Part shown: positions 42,425 to 51,555 of the stretch, piece after piece
Layout: every line of letters starts with the position of its first letter
Numbering within the stretch: the first letter of the stretch is position 1
Assembly: GCA_017540585.1 (NCBI GenBank)
Contig: JAFYAT010000088.1
Span: 54,749 to 118,748 of the forward strand
Direction: 5' to 3'
Origin: Bacteroidaceae bacterium
GTDB taxonomy: Bacteria; Bacteroidota; Bacteroidia; Bacteroidales; Bacteroidaceae
Length of the DNA stretch: 64,000 nt
Made by a program: the position numbers and the translations under genes
Notes under the pieces: model-generated
What the model saw: the letters and a program-made list of their open reading frames with translations, nothing else
Told to the model about the DNA's origin: nothing
Database searches by the model: none

Positions 42425-44293
42425 ATGGTCAAATCAAAAACCAACTACATCAACAGACTCGGCACAGCACTCAAAGAAGGATTTGTGTACTATTGCCTTC
42501 TCACATCATGCATCACGATGATGTTTATCTGGTACATTCTGAACAGTCAGATACTTGACGTGATGGATTTCATGGGATGGGTATTCTATATTACGTCATG
42601 TGTATCACATGCCGCTTGTCTATCCCTGATCATATATGTACTTTATGCAGCAATTGCAATCACAAGTCTGTCAAAGGTGGCCAAAGTAACAATGAGTCTT
42701 CTGTCCACATTCGGCATCATACTATGCTACATCAACCAGCAGGTTTATCAGATATACAAATTCCACATCAACGGATTTGTCATCAACATGATAACAGGAC
42801 CGAGTGCATCTCAGATATTCACATTTGACACTCGCCTTTACTTCCTTTACGGCTTCTATGCACTAATAGTACTTGCAGCATGTATAGGAGCATGGCGGCT
42901 TGTAGGAATCATCACCCAAAGAAACATTGCAAAAGGAAAGAACATAGGTATTGCACTTGCCATCATACTGGCAAGCACATTATTTGCACATATATATCAC
43001 ATATTTGCATCATTCAACCAGAAGCAATCCGTGATTGTGAGCGAACGCCTCTTGCCTTACTACTTCCCTACTACATCATACGGTTTCCTCACAGAGACAT
43101 TGGGACTCACTCCACCAGAGAACGTGAACATGGACTTTGGCACAAGCGGAGACATGAAATACCCACTCAACCCAATCGTCACAGAGAACACAGACAGCAC
43201 AAGACTGAACATACTGTATATCCTTCTTGATTCTTGGAACACAAGGTCACTGACAAAGGAGTGTATGCCTAACATATATGCCTACAGTCAAGACAACCTT
43301 TACTTCATGAATCATCTGAGCGGTAGCAATGGAACACGAAGCGGAGTATTCAGTCTATTCTTCTCTCTCCCATCCTATTACTGGAACATAGCAGAAAGCA
43401 ACCATATCACACCAGTAATCCTTGATGTAGCAAGAGAACAAGGCTACACATTCAGGAACTACCCAGGAGCAAGCCAACTTGATCCACCTTTCGGACGTGT
43501 CCTGTTTGCAAAGGAAAAGAATGTCAGGATTGATACTCCAGGAAACACCGTATATGACAGAGACGAACAGATAACAAAGGACTTCATCGCTGACATCAAG
43601 TCTGCCAAGAACGGGAAAGAACCATTCTTCTCATTCCTCTTCTATGACCTTCCACACAGCTATGAACCATCACCCAAACATAAGCAGCCATTCCAGCCTG
43701 CATGGGAATATGCAAAGTATGACGAGCTTAACAACGACACAGACCCAGTTCCATTTTGGAACCTGTACCGCAACACTTGCTATCAGGCAGATGAACTTAT
43801 CGGAATGGTTATTAACACTCTCAAGGAGACTGGTCTCGATAAGAACACAATGGTCATAATCACAGGAGACCACTCACAGGAGTTCAACGAGAACAAGAAA
43901 AACTACTGGGGACACAATGGCAACTTCTCAAAGGCACAGATAAAGGTTCCTCTCATTGTCCATATCCCTGGCAAGGAACATAAAGTGTACAACCATCGCA
44001 CAACTCACTACGACATCATCCCGACTACAATGCACAACGCACTCGGAGTAAGAAATCCAGAAAGTGATTACTCAATGGGACACCAGCTCACAGACACACA
44101 GAGCAGAAACTGGCATGTAGTAGGTTCTGAGCTCAACTACGCCTTCATAGTCGATAACGACACGATACTCGAAAAGAGTGCCGAAGGAGGATTACTTGTG
44201 TATGATGCCGACATGAACATGGTGCCTGACTACAACATAAACATCAAGGCATTCAACAAGGCTGTTGACAAACTGAACAGGTTTATGAAGTAA
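42425..44293 (+). CDS. YejM/PbgA-like membrane sulfatase-fold protein
   Basis: The protein has 622 residues from ATG at 42425 (MVKSKTNYINRLGTALKEG). Five membrane segments lie in residues 15-190. The segment QIYKFHINGFVINMITGPSASQIFTFD closely resembles the DUF3413 region of E. coli YejM. The periplasmic sulfatase-fold domain begins near residue 265 (LNILYILLDSWNTRSLTKECMPNI) and has SGSNGTRSGVFSLFFSLPSYYW, where alkaline-phosphatase superfamily enzymes carry their nucleophile, and TGDHSQEF. YejM controls lipopolysaccharide synthesis in enterobacteria and is probably not a classical transferase. Here it could be a lipid A-related regulator or a phosphoethanolamine transferase. Confidence 0.8.
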   Translation: MVKSKTNYINRLGTALKEGFVYYCLLTSCITMMFIWYILNSQILDVMDFMGWVFYITSCVSHAACLSLIIYVLYAAIAITSLSKVAKVTMSLLSTFGIILCYINQQVYQIYKFHINGFVINMITGPSASQIFTFDTRLYFLYGFYALIVLAACIGAWRLVGIITQRNIAKGKNIGIALAIILASTLFAHIYHIFASFNQKQSVIVSERLLPYYFPTTSYGFLTETLGLTPPENVNMDFGTSGDMKYPLNPIVTENTDSTRLNILYILLDSWNTRSLTKECMPNIYAYSQDNLYFMNHLSGSNGTRSGVFSLFFSLPSYYWNIAESNHITPVILDVAREQGYTFRNYPGASQLDPPFGRVLFAKEKNVRIDTPGNTVYDRDEQITKDFIADIKSAKNGKEPFFSFLFYDLPHSYEPSPKHKQPFQPAWEYAKYDELNNDTDPVPFWNLYRNTCYQADELIGMVINTLKETGLDKNTMVIITGDHSQEFNENKKNYWGHNGNFSKAQIKVPLIVHIPGKEHKVYNHRTTHYDIIPTTMHNALGVRNPESDYSMGHQLTDTQSRNWHVVGSELNYAFIVDNDTILEKSAEGGLLVYDADMNMVPDYNINIKAFNKAVDKLNRFMK

Positions 44294-44334
44294 GCTAATC
44301 ACTGACATACAAAGATTATCCCACAACAACAAAG

Positions 44335-44391
44335 AAACTGCCACTTTACGCATAGTAAATATGATAGTTACGATGCGTAAAGTGGCAGTTT
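44335..44391. terminator. 19-bp perfect bidirectional terminator hairpin
   Basis: AAACTGCCACTTTACGCAT (44335-44353) is fully complementary to ATGCGTAAAGTGGCAGTTT (44373-44391), flanked by A-rich and T-containing sequence. It stops the YejM-like transcript and the convergent glycosyltransferase transcript. Confidence 0.8.
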
Positions 44392-44460
44392 ACACTTGAT
44401 AACTAACTATTTCCTATTGTTTTTTGTCTTCGTTCAAATAATACAACGCCTAAAAGTAAA

Positions 44461-46137
44461 CTATGATAGGTATTTGTTTATACCATTATCACACCATTTT
44501 ATTCTACCTGATATCACCTTATCCAGCACATCAAGATGGTACTGCTCATTTGAACGTGAAGATTCGACATGCCATAAATGAAAAACGACACCACCCATTT
44601 TGAGTGCCTTCTTCTTCACTCCAGCAAAATGAAGACGATAAATAAGTTCACCATCCTCATGTCCCCATTGAAGCAAATCCTCATTATAGCCATTGACCTT
44701 AATAAGGTCAGAACGCCAAAATGCCACATTACAACCACGCATGTGGTCAATCTTACGTGCATACCGAAGCGCCATGAAATGACGAAGGACTTTACTTCGG
44801 AAACTATTCATGATGAAAGAAAGCTTAAAACCACCGATATTAGTCTTAAAGACACCTGTCTTGATTATTTCCTTTGTCAACCTTTCATCTATTTTCGTAC
44901 GGCTTCCACACACATAATATCCAGGTTCCATAAGTTCAAGATGATCCTGTATGAAATGTTTGTCAAGTACTACGTCACCATCAATCTGAATTATATATTC
45001 ACCCTTGGCAATGGCTATTGCCTTATTAAGTATGATAGTCTTACGGAAACCTTCATCTGGATGCCATACATGTGTAATATCAAGTTCTGGATAAAAGTTC
45101 TGCATTTCTGCTATAGCTTTTCTTGTATCATCATTAGAGCCATCGTCTGCAATAATGACCTCAAGAGGCAAGACAGTCTGCCTCGCAACGGATTCGATAG
45201 AAAGCCTCAACGCCTCTGGCCAATTATATGTAGATACCAAAAGTGATACACTCTGGCGATTATTGTTGAACATATTCTTATCTTTATATGTAAGTTTGTG
45301 AATAAAACTCTGTTTGCTTGCCTTTTCCTTGAGGCATTCAGAATACTTTGCACCTCTCTTCAACGCATAGAACATATAATGCATTGGTGCATCATCCATG
45401 CCGCGGTTTAACCTTTGAAACTCATTACACATCTCTTTGTCTGACGACACGAGAGACTTGAACATAAGGTGAACAAGGAAATAATGAATAAGATAATCAT
45501 TATGTTTCCAATAGTAAACAAGGAAAGAATAAAGCTTGCTTATCATCGGATGACATGGCAAAGCCTTCATGAAGCAAGACTGAATATATGTATATGCAAA
45601 CTCTCCTTGAGACCTGTAGCAAAAGAATGGTGCTTCCAATATATAATCAGGAATACATGATGTCATCAAACACGTGGCATCTATCCATATACCTCCATAA
45701 GCTGCAAGCAAATAAACACGAATTATGTCAGAAAAGTGAGCATCAGCAATTATTCCACTATGCCTTGCCCTCTCTATCTCTTCAGGCAAACAAACATAAT
45801 CCTTATAGTTGGCATTTGTAAGATAAACAATCCTATACCCTTCAGGAGCATACTTTTTAACGGAATCCATACATTCAGTAACAATCTCAGGTCTGTCATC
45901 AAGTCCCTGAAACCAACATTGCCAAATAGTATGCGAGTCATTTATTTCTTTTGCAACTCTAACAGGAGACTGTTCTTCCAAAGAGCCCATCATTTGAGTC
46001 AACATATTCACGCATCTACATGGAGAAAAAGGATACAATCCTTCCCTTACTTTATGTCTGAGTTCCTTATTCCAGAAAATCAAGCCCGAGACAGTATTTG
46101 CCGCAAACTTTCTTATTGATACAATATGCTTATTCAT
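44461..46137 (-). CDS. GT32-GT2 glycosyltransferase fusion
   Basis: The protein has 558 residues from ATG at 46137 (MNKHIVSIRKFAANTV). A TTG at 46176 overlaps the upstream stop and is a possible longer start. Residues about 50-270 are a GT32/capsular-synthesis domain: IWQCWFQG, FSDIIRVYLLAAYGGIWIDATCLM with the DxD-like IDA. From about residue 289 a GT2 domain begins with its own start-like methionine (MFNNNRQSVSLLVSTYNWPEALRLS, ADDGSNDDTR, QIDGDVVLDKHF), followed by a galactosyltransferase C-region (RGCNVAFWRSDLIKVNGYNEDLLQWGHEDGELIYRL). Two transferases in one chain suggest two successive sugars. It is the last gene of the minus-strand operon. Confidence 0.88.
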   Translation of the reverse strand: MNKHIVSIRKFAANTVSGLIFWNKELRHKVREGLYPFSPCRCVNMLTQMMGSLEEQSPVRVAKEINDSHTIWQCWFQGLDDRPEIVTECMDSVKKYAPEGYRIVYLTNANYKDYVCLPEEIERARHSGIIADAHFSDIIRVYLLAAYGGIWIDATCLMTSCIPDYILEAPFFCYRSQGEFAYTYIQSCFMKALPCHPMISKLYSFLVYYWKHNDYLIHYFLVHLMFKSLVSSDKEMCNEFQRLNRGMDDAPMHYMFYALKRGAKYSECLKEKASKQSFIHKLTYKDKNMFNNNRQSVSLLVSTYNWPEALRLSIESVARQTVLPLEVIIADDGSNDDTRKAIAEMQNFYPELDITHVWHPDEGFRKTIILNKAIAIAKGEYIIQIDGDVVLDKHFIQDHLELMEPGYYVCGSRTKIDERLTKEIIKTGVFKTNIGGFKLSFIMNSFRSKVLRHFMALRYARKIDHMRGCNVAFWRSDLIKVNGYNEDLLQWGHEDGELIYRLHFAGVKKKALKMGGVVFHLWHVESSRSNEQYHLDVLDKVISGRIKWCDNGINKYLS

Positions 46138-46163
46138 AAGTAGGTGTGCATATTTTTTATAGA
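46136..46163. repeat. Solo end of the 168-bp inverted-repeat element
   Basis: ATAAGTAGGTGTGCATA (46136-46152) followed by TTTTTTATA matches the left end of the element at 63384 over at least 17 bp. The end overlaps the ATG at 46137 and the region between two glycosyltransferase genes. If translation began at the TTG, it would encode YKKYAHLLM. Confidence 0.75.
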
Positions 46164-46172
46164 TTAATGATG

Positions 46173-47099
46173 TCAAGATTTAACCATAGAAACAATATAG
46201 TTCAATAGTTTCTCGTCATTAGAGTCAACCTTCCTGACAAACAAACAATCAGATTTTGTTATTTCGGGTATATCATCTGACGTAAACGTATAAGGTTCAC
46301 CTCTGTCCCAGTCAATCAAACGCATATTACGTCCATAGATATCCTTTCCACCCGTAGTGCCTGTCTTTTCGTCACATCTATACACATTGGAATAGAACGG
46401 AGACTTGAATAAAACAGACTGAAGAAATATCTCATCCGCACAGAAAGAATGGGAATACTCTTTTTTAATCTCCTTTTTCTTAGAAAGAAGATAAGCTATA
46501 AAATCATCCGTAACAGAAACCCAATTAGGTCCCATCTTATGAGATGCATACCATTCTTCAGTCGGTTTACGTGAGAACTTTTTGTTTAAAGACAGTAATT
46601 GTTTTTGAGCAAACCTGACTATTGACTGACGCATAGTGCGTTTCTCTATACGCTTGTAATTATGGAAATAATGCTTCCTCAACCTTTTATATATAACTGT
46701 TTTGAAATCATTTTGATTCCATAATTCCACAAACTCTGCCCCATTATTTTCACGGAAAAACTCATGAATCTGTTTTTGAGACTTGATAGGCATATCAACC
46801 CCAGAGAGAAGATGATAGTATGAATAACGCCCATTATTATGCGCATACTCAAACAAGCGAAGCTCTGCATCAATCTGTGAATACTCGCCCCACCATATTT
46901 TTATAGATGGTACAACGTACAACCTACTGCAAGAAAGTTCTGGAAGCTTACATCCTCGAAGGCTCGACTTGGCATCTATAAGCAAGTAGATATCATTCAG
47001 CGGGTCATCAAGTAACCTTAATAACGTGTGAAGCAATACCTTTTCAGAATGTGCTATAATGCAATAAGCATGCTTATCCAGAATATTATTATCTACCAT
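46173..47099 (-). CDS. Core-2/I-branching-type beta-1,6-N-acetylglucosaminyltransferase family protein (GT14)
   Basis: The protein has 308 residues. Motifs of the Branch family are HAYCIIAHSEKVLLHTLLRLLDDPLNDIYLLIDAKSS in outline, VPSIKIWWGEYSQIDAELRLFEYA, YYHLLSGVDMPIKSQKQI, and later KMGPNWVSVTDDFIAYLL and SFCADEIFLQSVLF. No signal peptide is seen, so it acts in the cytoplasm on the growing glycan. Bacterial members add GlcNAc or xylose branches. It overlaps the upstream GT2 gene by 7 bp, so the two are translationally linked. Confidence 0.88.
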   Translation of the reverse strand: MVDNNILDKHAYCIIAHSEKVLLHTLLRLLDDPLNDIYLLIDAKSSLRGCKLPELSCSRLYVVPSIKIWWGEYSQIDAELRLFEYAHNNGRYSYYHLLSGVDMPIKSQKQIHEFFRENNGAEFVELWNQNDFKTVIYKRLRKHYFHNYKRIEKRTMRQSIVRFAQKQLLSLNKKFSRKPTEEWYASHKMGPNWVSVTDDFIAYLLSKKKEIKKEYSHSFCADEIFLQSVLFKSPFYSNVYRCDEKTGTTGGKDIYGRNMRLIDWDRGEPYTFTSDDIPEITKSDCLFVRKVDSNDEKLLNYIVSMVKS

Positions 47100-47905
47100 C
47101 GTTTGCTGTTTATGAATGTTATAAAGTGAAGAAAAGACCTTATCATCCTTGTATATACTTTACTCTGAGAGCAATAATTCCTTGTCAGAATACATGGTTT
47201 ATTGTCAAACGTGTATAATTCATCTAATGCCTTCAGATATACATCAGGTATGAGTTCTTTGAAAAAAAGTTCACGTTCCTTCTCCATCCTATCCTTGTTC
47301 TGTGAACTGAAACCTGTTATGTCATAGCGACACACAACAACATTTCTGTACTTGAATCTTGCACCAGCCAACATCAATTTGACCTGCATGTGCCAATCTG
47401 CGACAATAGCATATCGTGTATCAAATCCTCCTACCTCTGCAAAACGTTCTCTTTTCACAAATGTTGTCTGATGATTCAAAGGATTTTTCCTCAGATACTG
47501 AAGGGTCAATTCTTCTGGCTGTTTACCTATGTCATCTCTGTCTGGATAACAATAACAGACATCTCCATAAAGGAAATCAGCATCCTCATTATCTTTATTT
47601 TCAAAAAAAGAAGACAAAACCTCTGACGAATAAAAACAATCACCAGAATTAAGGAAAAATATATAATCGCCCGTAGCTAATCGTCCTCCCTTGTTTAAAG
47701 CATCGTATATACCATTATCCTTTTCTGATATAAGACGAGAGAATAAACCTCTATTATCTTCCAAAAAGGATACACTACCATCCGTACTACCACCATCCAC
47801 AATAATCCATTCAAAGTCCCGGAATGATTGATTTATTACACTACTAAAAGTACGCTTTAAGCCCTCAAGGTTGTTATAATTGATAGTAATAATAGATAGT
47901 TTCAT
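47093..47905 (-). CDS. Family 2 glycosyltransferase (WbdN/PgaC-like GT-A fold)
   Basis: The protein has 270 residues from ATG at 47905 (MKLSIITINYNNLEGLKRTFSSVINQSF). An in-frame ATG at 47941 adds 12 residues that break the usual N-terminus. GT2 motifs are IIVDGGSTDGSV, SEKDNGIYDALNKG, and GDYIFFLNSGDCFY with the DxD-like SGD. LYGDVCY and FNHQTTFVKR-like sequence follow. It is a sugar transferase for a surface polysaccharide, with unknown specificity. It lies in a tight operon with the GT14, GT2 and GT11 genes. Confidence 0.88.
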   Translation of the reverse strand: MKLSIITINYNNLEGLKRTFSSVINQSFRDFEWIIVDGGSTDGSVSFLEDNRGLFSRLISEKDNGIYDALNKGGRLATGDYIFFLNSGDCFYSSEVLSSFFENKDNEDADFLYGDVCYCYPDRDDIGKQPEELTLQYLRKNPLNHQTTFVKRERFAEVGGFDTRYAIVADWHMQVKLMLAGARFKYRNVVVCRYDITGFSSQNKDRMEKERELFFKELIPDVYLKALDELYTFDNKPCILTRNYCSQSKVYTRMIRSFLHFITFINSKRW

Positions 47906-47946
47906 TTCTTGTTCATCATGAAATTTCATAAGTTGATTCACATTGT

Positions 47947-48693
47947 TTATTTGTTGTTCTTCTCCACAACCTTACCCATCATCACCACCTGATATAACGA
48001 CTCAAGACAGGCATAAACAAAGCCTGGTATTCCGTCCCTAAAACCACCCTTTATGAAGTAGCTCTTGACAAAACGATGTGTAGGACGACTCACGAAAGCC
48101 CATGCGCCATAATTCTTACCTGCTTTCTTTATCATCTCATTCTGTGTATAGATATCCGTCTTGCGAAGACGATCGGATACACTATCATTGGCAAGATGTT
48201 CAAAAACTATACCTGAGTGCTTAGGGATACGTATAACCTTACCCTTTACCGTTGGTTGTACATGAATTATAGGAGGCCAATCCGTAACATCCTTGCGGAA
48301 GAAGCGAAGAATATAATCAGGATAAAGGGCATGCATAAATTGCCCCATGAAATAATTCCTACGCGGAATGAATACGCCATCTGGACAGTCATCACTGCTT
48401 ATCAAGTCATAAAGATAATGACGAAGTTCAGGAGTAACAATCTCATCAGCATCTACAACAAGTACCCAAGGATTGCTTGCGCTTTGTATGGCAAAGTTGC
48501 GAGCTGGTTCTACAATATTATAGTCCTTCTTCTCAAATGTGACAATCCTACATCCGTACTTACGAGCAATATCCAACGTAGAATCCGTACTTTCCATGTC
48601 ACAAATGACTATCTCATCAAAGGACTTTACAGACTCCAGCACCTTCGCAAGATGCTTCTCCGCATTATATGTATTTATTACAACTGATATCAT
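47947..48693 (-). CDS. Family 2 glycosyltransferase, WaaE/KdtX-like
   Basis: The protein has 248 residues from ATG at 48693 (MISVVINTYNAEKHLAKVLESVKSFDEIVICDMESTDSTLDIA). A much longer frame starts inside the next gene and is rejected. VLVVDADEIVTPELRHYLYD is the GT2 DxD. RRNYFMGQFMHALYPDYILRFFRKD and THRFVKSYFIKGGFRDGIPGFVYACLESLYQ match the WaaE/KdtX subfamily that adds a sugar to the lipopolysaccharide inner core. The gap to the upstream gene is 4 bp. Confidence 0.9.
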   Translation of the reverse strand: MISVVINTYNAEKHLAKVLESVKSFDEIVICDMESTDSTLDIARKYGCRIVTFEKKDYNIVEPARNFAIQSASNPWVLVVDADEIVTPELRHYLYDLISSDDCPDGVFIPRRNYFMGQFMHALYPDYILRFFRKDVTDWPPIIHVQPTVKGKVIRIPKHSGIVFEHLANDSVSDRLRKTDIYTQNEMIKKAGKNYGAWAFVSRPTHRFVKSYFIKGGFRDGIPGFVYACLESLYQVVMMGKVVEKNNK

Positions 48694-48697
48694 GTTC

Positions 48698-49555
48698 TTA
48701 TTTCTGGTGACAACGTTCATAAGTATCATTCCATATTGAGTCAAGTCTTGGCAACTGCTCGTCAAAGTCCTTGAAGTCAATCTTTGCAGCTTCTGCCTCG
48801 TGACTTGTAATCCAGAATAGTCTCGCTTTGCCATACATTGAAGCAACCAAGGAAAATGAACTTGGAGGACCAATTACATAATCACACTGGGAAAGGAGAC
48901 AAAGATCCTCACCTGGATTACCATTAGGGAAATATACCTTTGAACTTTTTATTGAAGACTTGAACTTGTCATGGTCAAGAGCAGACGCATTCCCGCAGAT
49001 ATAAACCACACAAGGCTTATTGGCAAGCGATTGGATAAAGCGATTAACATAGGTGATGAACTCTTCATCACTAAAGTAGAAAACACCATTTAACCATGTC
49101 TTATAGTCGCCTCTACGGATATGAATTCCTATCTTTACCTCATCCTGCGAAGACGTGTTGTGAATATATGCGTCAATCTTCCCCTGAATAGAAGGCTTGA
49201 AACGGAATAACGTCTTTATGTCTTCCTTATATTTATGGAACAAGTCAAAATACCTTACGCACCATCCCTCAACCATTACTGAACGATGTGATAAGATAAA
49301 CCGTTCCTTCTCCGACTTGTCCTCGTTTATGTCATTATAAGCCACTACTGGTATTATGCCAGTAAATGCCATGAACTTGCCAAGCAAATAGCTAAAGAAA
49401 TTATGCTTGAACTCAGTACAGATATTGAAATACTGGTATTTGTAAGCAAAGCGCATAGAAATGCATTGGCACCCATTCTCTTTTGCCCAAGCATATACGT
49501 GCGCAAACTGCAATATGTTATTGCACATTTGTCCTTTATCCCTTACAAATATCAT
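48698..49555 (-). CDS. GT11-like (alpha-1,2-fucosyltransferase family) protein
   Basis: The protein has 285 residues. The N-terminal MIFVRDKGQMCNNILQFAHVYAWAKENG resembles the GT11 start (G-x-x-N-x-x-F-x-x-A). The hallmark HIRRGDYKTW is near residue 145. The third motif is NGNPGEDLCLLSQCDYVIGPPSSFSLVASMYG. Such enzymes transfer fucose, usually from GDP-fucose to galactose. The family also includes other specificities, so the sugar is inferred. Terminal fucose on a surface glycan could mimic host glycans. It is in the operon with the GT genes downstream. Confidence 0.82.
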   Translation of the reverse strand: MIFVRDKGQMCNNILQFAHVYAWAKENGCQCISMRFAYKYQYFNICTEFKHNFFSYLLGKFMAFTGIIPVVAYNDINEDKSEKERFILSHRSVMVEGWCVRYFDLFHKYKEDIKTLFRFKPSIQGKIDAYIHNTSSQDEVKIGIHIRRGDYKTWLNGVFYFSDEEFITYVNRFIQSLANKPCVVYICGNASALDHDKFKSSIKSSKVYFPNGNPGEDLCLLSQCDYVIGPPSSFSLVASMYGKARLFWITSHEAEAAKIDFKDFDEQLPRLDSIWNDTYERCHQK

Positions 49556-49594
49556 AGTTTCTTATACTTTTTTGTTTTACACTTATAATGGTTC

Positions 49595-51430
49595 CTATCG
49601 GTTAGCAGTATCCGTATATAGTTTCTGGAGTATTGCCTTACCCTTTCTTACTCTCTGTTCCTTATTACTGCCTATCTTATCCACGTTCTGCAAAATCATG
49701 TTTGCGTCAAGGTCGTATGTGCTTACTCCCGTTGAGTCGAAGAAAGAAAACTCGACCTTAGAACAATGTATGGCTGTCGGATAAGTATAAGTCTTGCTCA
49801 GTACATCACGACTATATGTAAAGTCTTTATGCTCAATGCCAAGTTGTCCAAGAAGCGTAGCGGCTAAATCTGACTGATTCATCAATGTATTGATTTCTCG
49901 ATGTTCCTTAACTGCACCACCTACCATTACAAGAGGTATGTGTATCACATCAAAACTTGAGAACGTATATCCTCCTTGACCTATAGCACCATGGTCAGAC
50001 ACAATAATCATAACCGTATTATCCCATTTGCCTTCAGCCTTCAGCTTATTGACAAACTTGCCAAGACAATCGTCCGTATAAGCAAAACTGTTTTCGACTT
50101 TCTTGTCAAGTCTTTTGTAAGGAACATCCCAAGGCTCATGACTTGACAAAGTCATGATGCTTACGAAAAATGGTTCTGCAAGATTACGAACGGATTCCGA
50201 AACCTTACCGAACAAGTATTCATCTGGAACGCCCCAATCAGAGGTTCTCTCCTTGCGAGAGAAATCCTTGTCTGAATATGTCTTCTCATAACCGTTCTGA
50301 AGCATGAAGCCACCCATATTGGTGAAGTTGATGTCACCACCATACCAAAATTCCGTGTTATAACCAACATTCTTCAACGAACGCGCAATACCTGGTAGGG
50401 TTTCACACTTCTCTGGTATCTTCATGAGCGAAGCAGAAGGGTAACCGAGCCATCCGCTATTGATACTTACAAGCCCTCTATCTGTACGGAAACTGTTACC
50501 TTGACAATTGGAAAAGAGTATTCCCTCACTGGCAAGCCTGTCAAGATTAGGGGTAGCATCTTCATTTGCCCCGACACACCCAGCAATACTTGCGCCACAA
50601 CCTTCCCAAACAACGAGAATGATATTAGGACGATTAGTGGTGAACAGAGTATCTGACTCAACACTCTCCGTGTTGTAAATACCTTGCAACAAGCTGTTCA
50701 ACTCCTTTTCATCACCATAATATTGGTACTCACTCGCGAAGTCCTGCTGATGAGACAAGGAATAGAACATATTGAATGCGCTATTAACAGCTGAATGGTT
50801 CAAAAATTGCTTATCTGAATAATATGCGCTTGTGACATTTGCAGTTCCCTCACCTACTCCACCACGAATCATGATGAACATCAATCCGAGTACAGGAATC
50901 ATGACCAAAGAATGAAAAGGTTTTGAGGACTCATTGAGGAGCCTACCTGGCAAGACATAATACACAAGAACACAATAAACGGCAGTAAGAACAAGAATGG
51001 AGACGATTGTCAAGAATACGAACAAGCCACTTACACTTGCAAGCGCATCGGCAGGCTTGTCTGTATAAATAAAGACCGTTGAGTCAAGCTTGAATTGCCA
51101 GAAACCATACATCACAACATCCGACACATAAATGATGGCAAGAAGTAATAATATGACTATGAAATAAGGCATGAGCCACTTGCGCAGATTTATCTTCACG
51201 AAGAAACTCACAAACAAGACGATCCACGGAATCACGAGCACATAGCCACTCATGGTAGAGTCAAGAGCCAATCCATGCCACATGACGGCAAGGTAATCTA
51301 TAGGCGTAAGCGATTCACATACTGATGAATTATAAAGCATAAACACAGGTTTCTGCAAGATAAATATGAGCATCAGCAAAAGGAACAGCTTGAGCAATAT
51401 GTATAATCTTGAATCTTTAATTCTTGTCAT
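49595..51430 (-). CDS. LTA synthase-like sulfatase-fold membrane protein
   Basis: The protein has 611 residues. Five membrane segments lie within the first 195 residues (LYILLKLFLLLMLIFILQKPVFML and later ones). The extracytoplasmic domain has NIILVVWEGCGASIAGC, NCQGNSFRTDRGLVSINSGWLGYP with the TDRG nucleophile Thr, and IMTLSSHEPWDVPY with MIIVSDHGAIGQGG for metal ligands. LtaS-type enzymes move phosphoglycerol groups. In Gram-negative relatives they add phosphoglycerol or phosphoethanolamine to glycans. It is the first gene of the minus-strand glycan operon, with its own promoter. Confidence 0.88.
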   Translation of the reverse strand: MTRIKDSRLYILLKLFLLLMLIFILQKPVFMLYNSSVCESLTPIDYLAVMWHGLALDSTMSGYVLVIPWIVLFVSFFVKINLRKWLMPYFIVILLLLAIIYVSDVVMYGFWQFKLDSTVFIYTDKPADALASVSGLFVFLTIVSILVLTAVYCVLVYYVLPGRLLNESSKPFHSLVMIPVLGLMFIMIRGGVGEGTANVTSAYYSDKQFLNHSAVNSAFNMFYSLSHQQDFASEYQYYGDEKELNSLLQGIYNTESVESDTLFTTNRPNIILVVWEGCGASIAGCVGANEDATPNLDRLASEGILFSNCQGNSFRTDRGLVSINSGWLGYPSASLMKIPEKCETLPGIARSLKNVGYNTEFWYGGDINFTNMGGFMLQNGYEKTYSDKDFSRKERTSDWGVPDEYLFGKVSESVRNLAEPFFVSIMTLSSHEPWDVPYKRLDKKVENSFAYTDDCLGKFVNKLKAEGKWDNTVMIIVSDHGAIGQGGYTFSSFDVIHIPLVMVGGAVKEHREINTLMNQSDLAATLLGQLGIEHKDFTYSRDVLSKTYTYPTAIHCSKVEFSFFDSTGVSTYDLDANMILQNVDKIGSNKEQRVRKGKAILQKLYTDTANR

Positions 51431-51448
51431 TAAGCATTATATTTTTTG

Positions 51449-51456
51449 CAAATTTA
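51449..51456 (-). promoter_or_regulatory. -7 box of the minus-strand glycan operon
   Basis: TAAATTTG on the minus strand, 19 bp before the ATG at 51430, followed by CAAAAAATATAAT. No clear TTTG -33 was found. Confidence 0.5.
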
Positions 51457-51511
51457 CAACATTTTACCGATAACACATCCGTTTACGTAAGTAGAGTTTA
51501 ATTTTTATTCG

Positions 51512-51519
51512 TAACTTTG
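51512..51519 (+). promoter_or_regulatory. -7 box of the deacetylase-GtrA operon
   Basis: TAACTTTG followed by CC, 37 bp before the ATG at 51556. The two glycan operons diverge from this 125-bp region. Confidence 0.55.
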
Positions 51520-51555
51520 CCAAATATTTAATAAAACGTAAGTAAAAACCATAAT

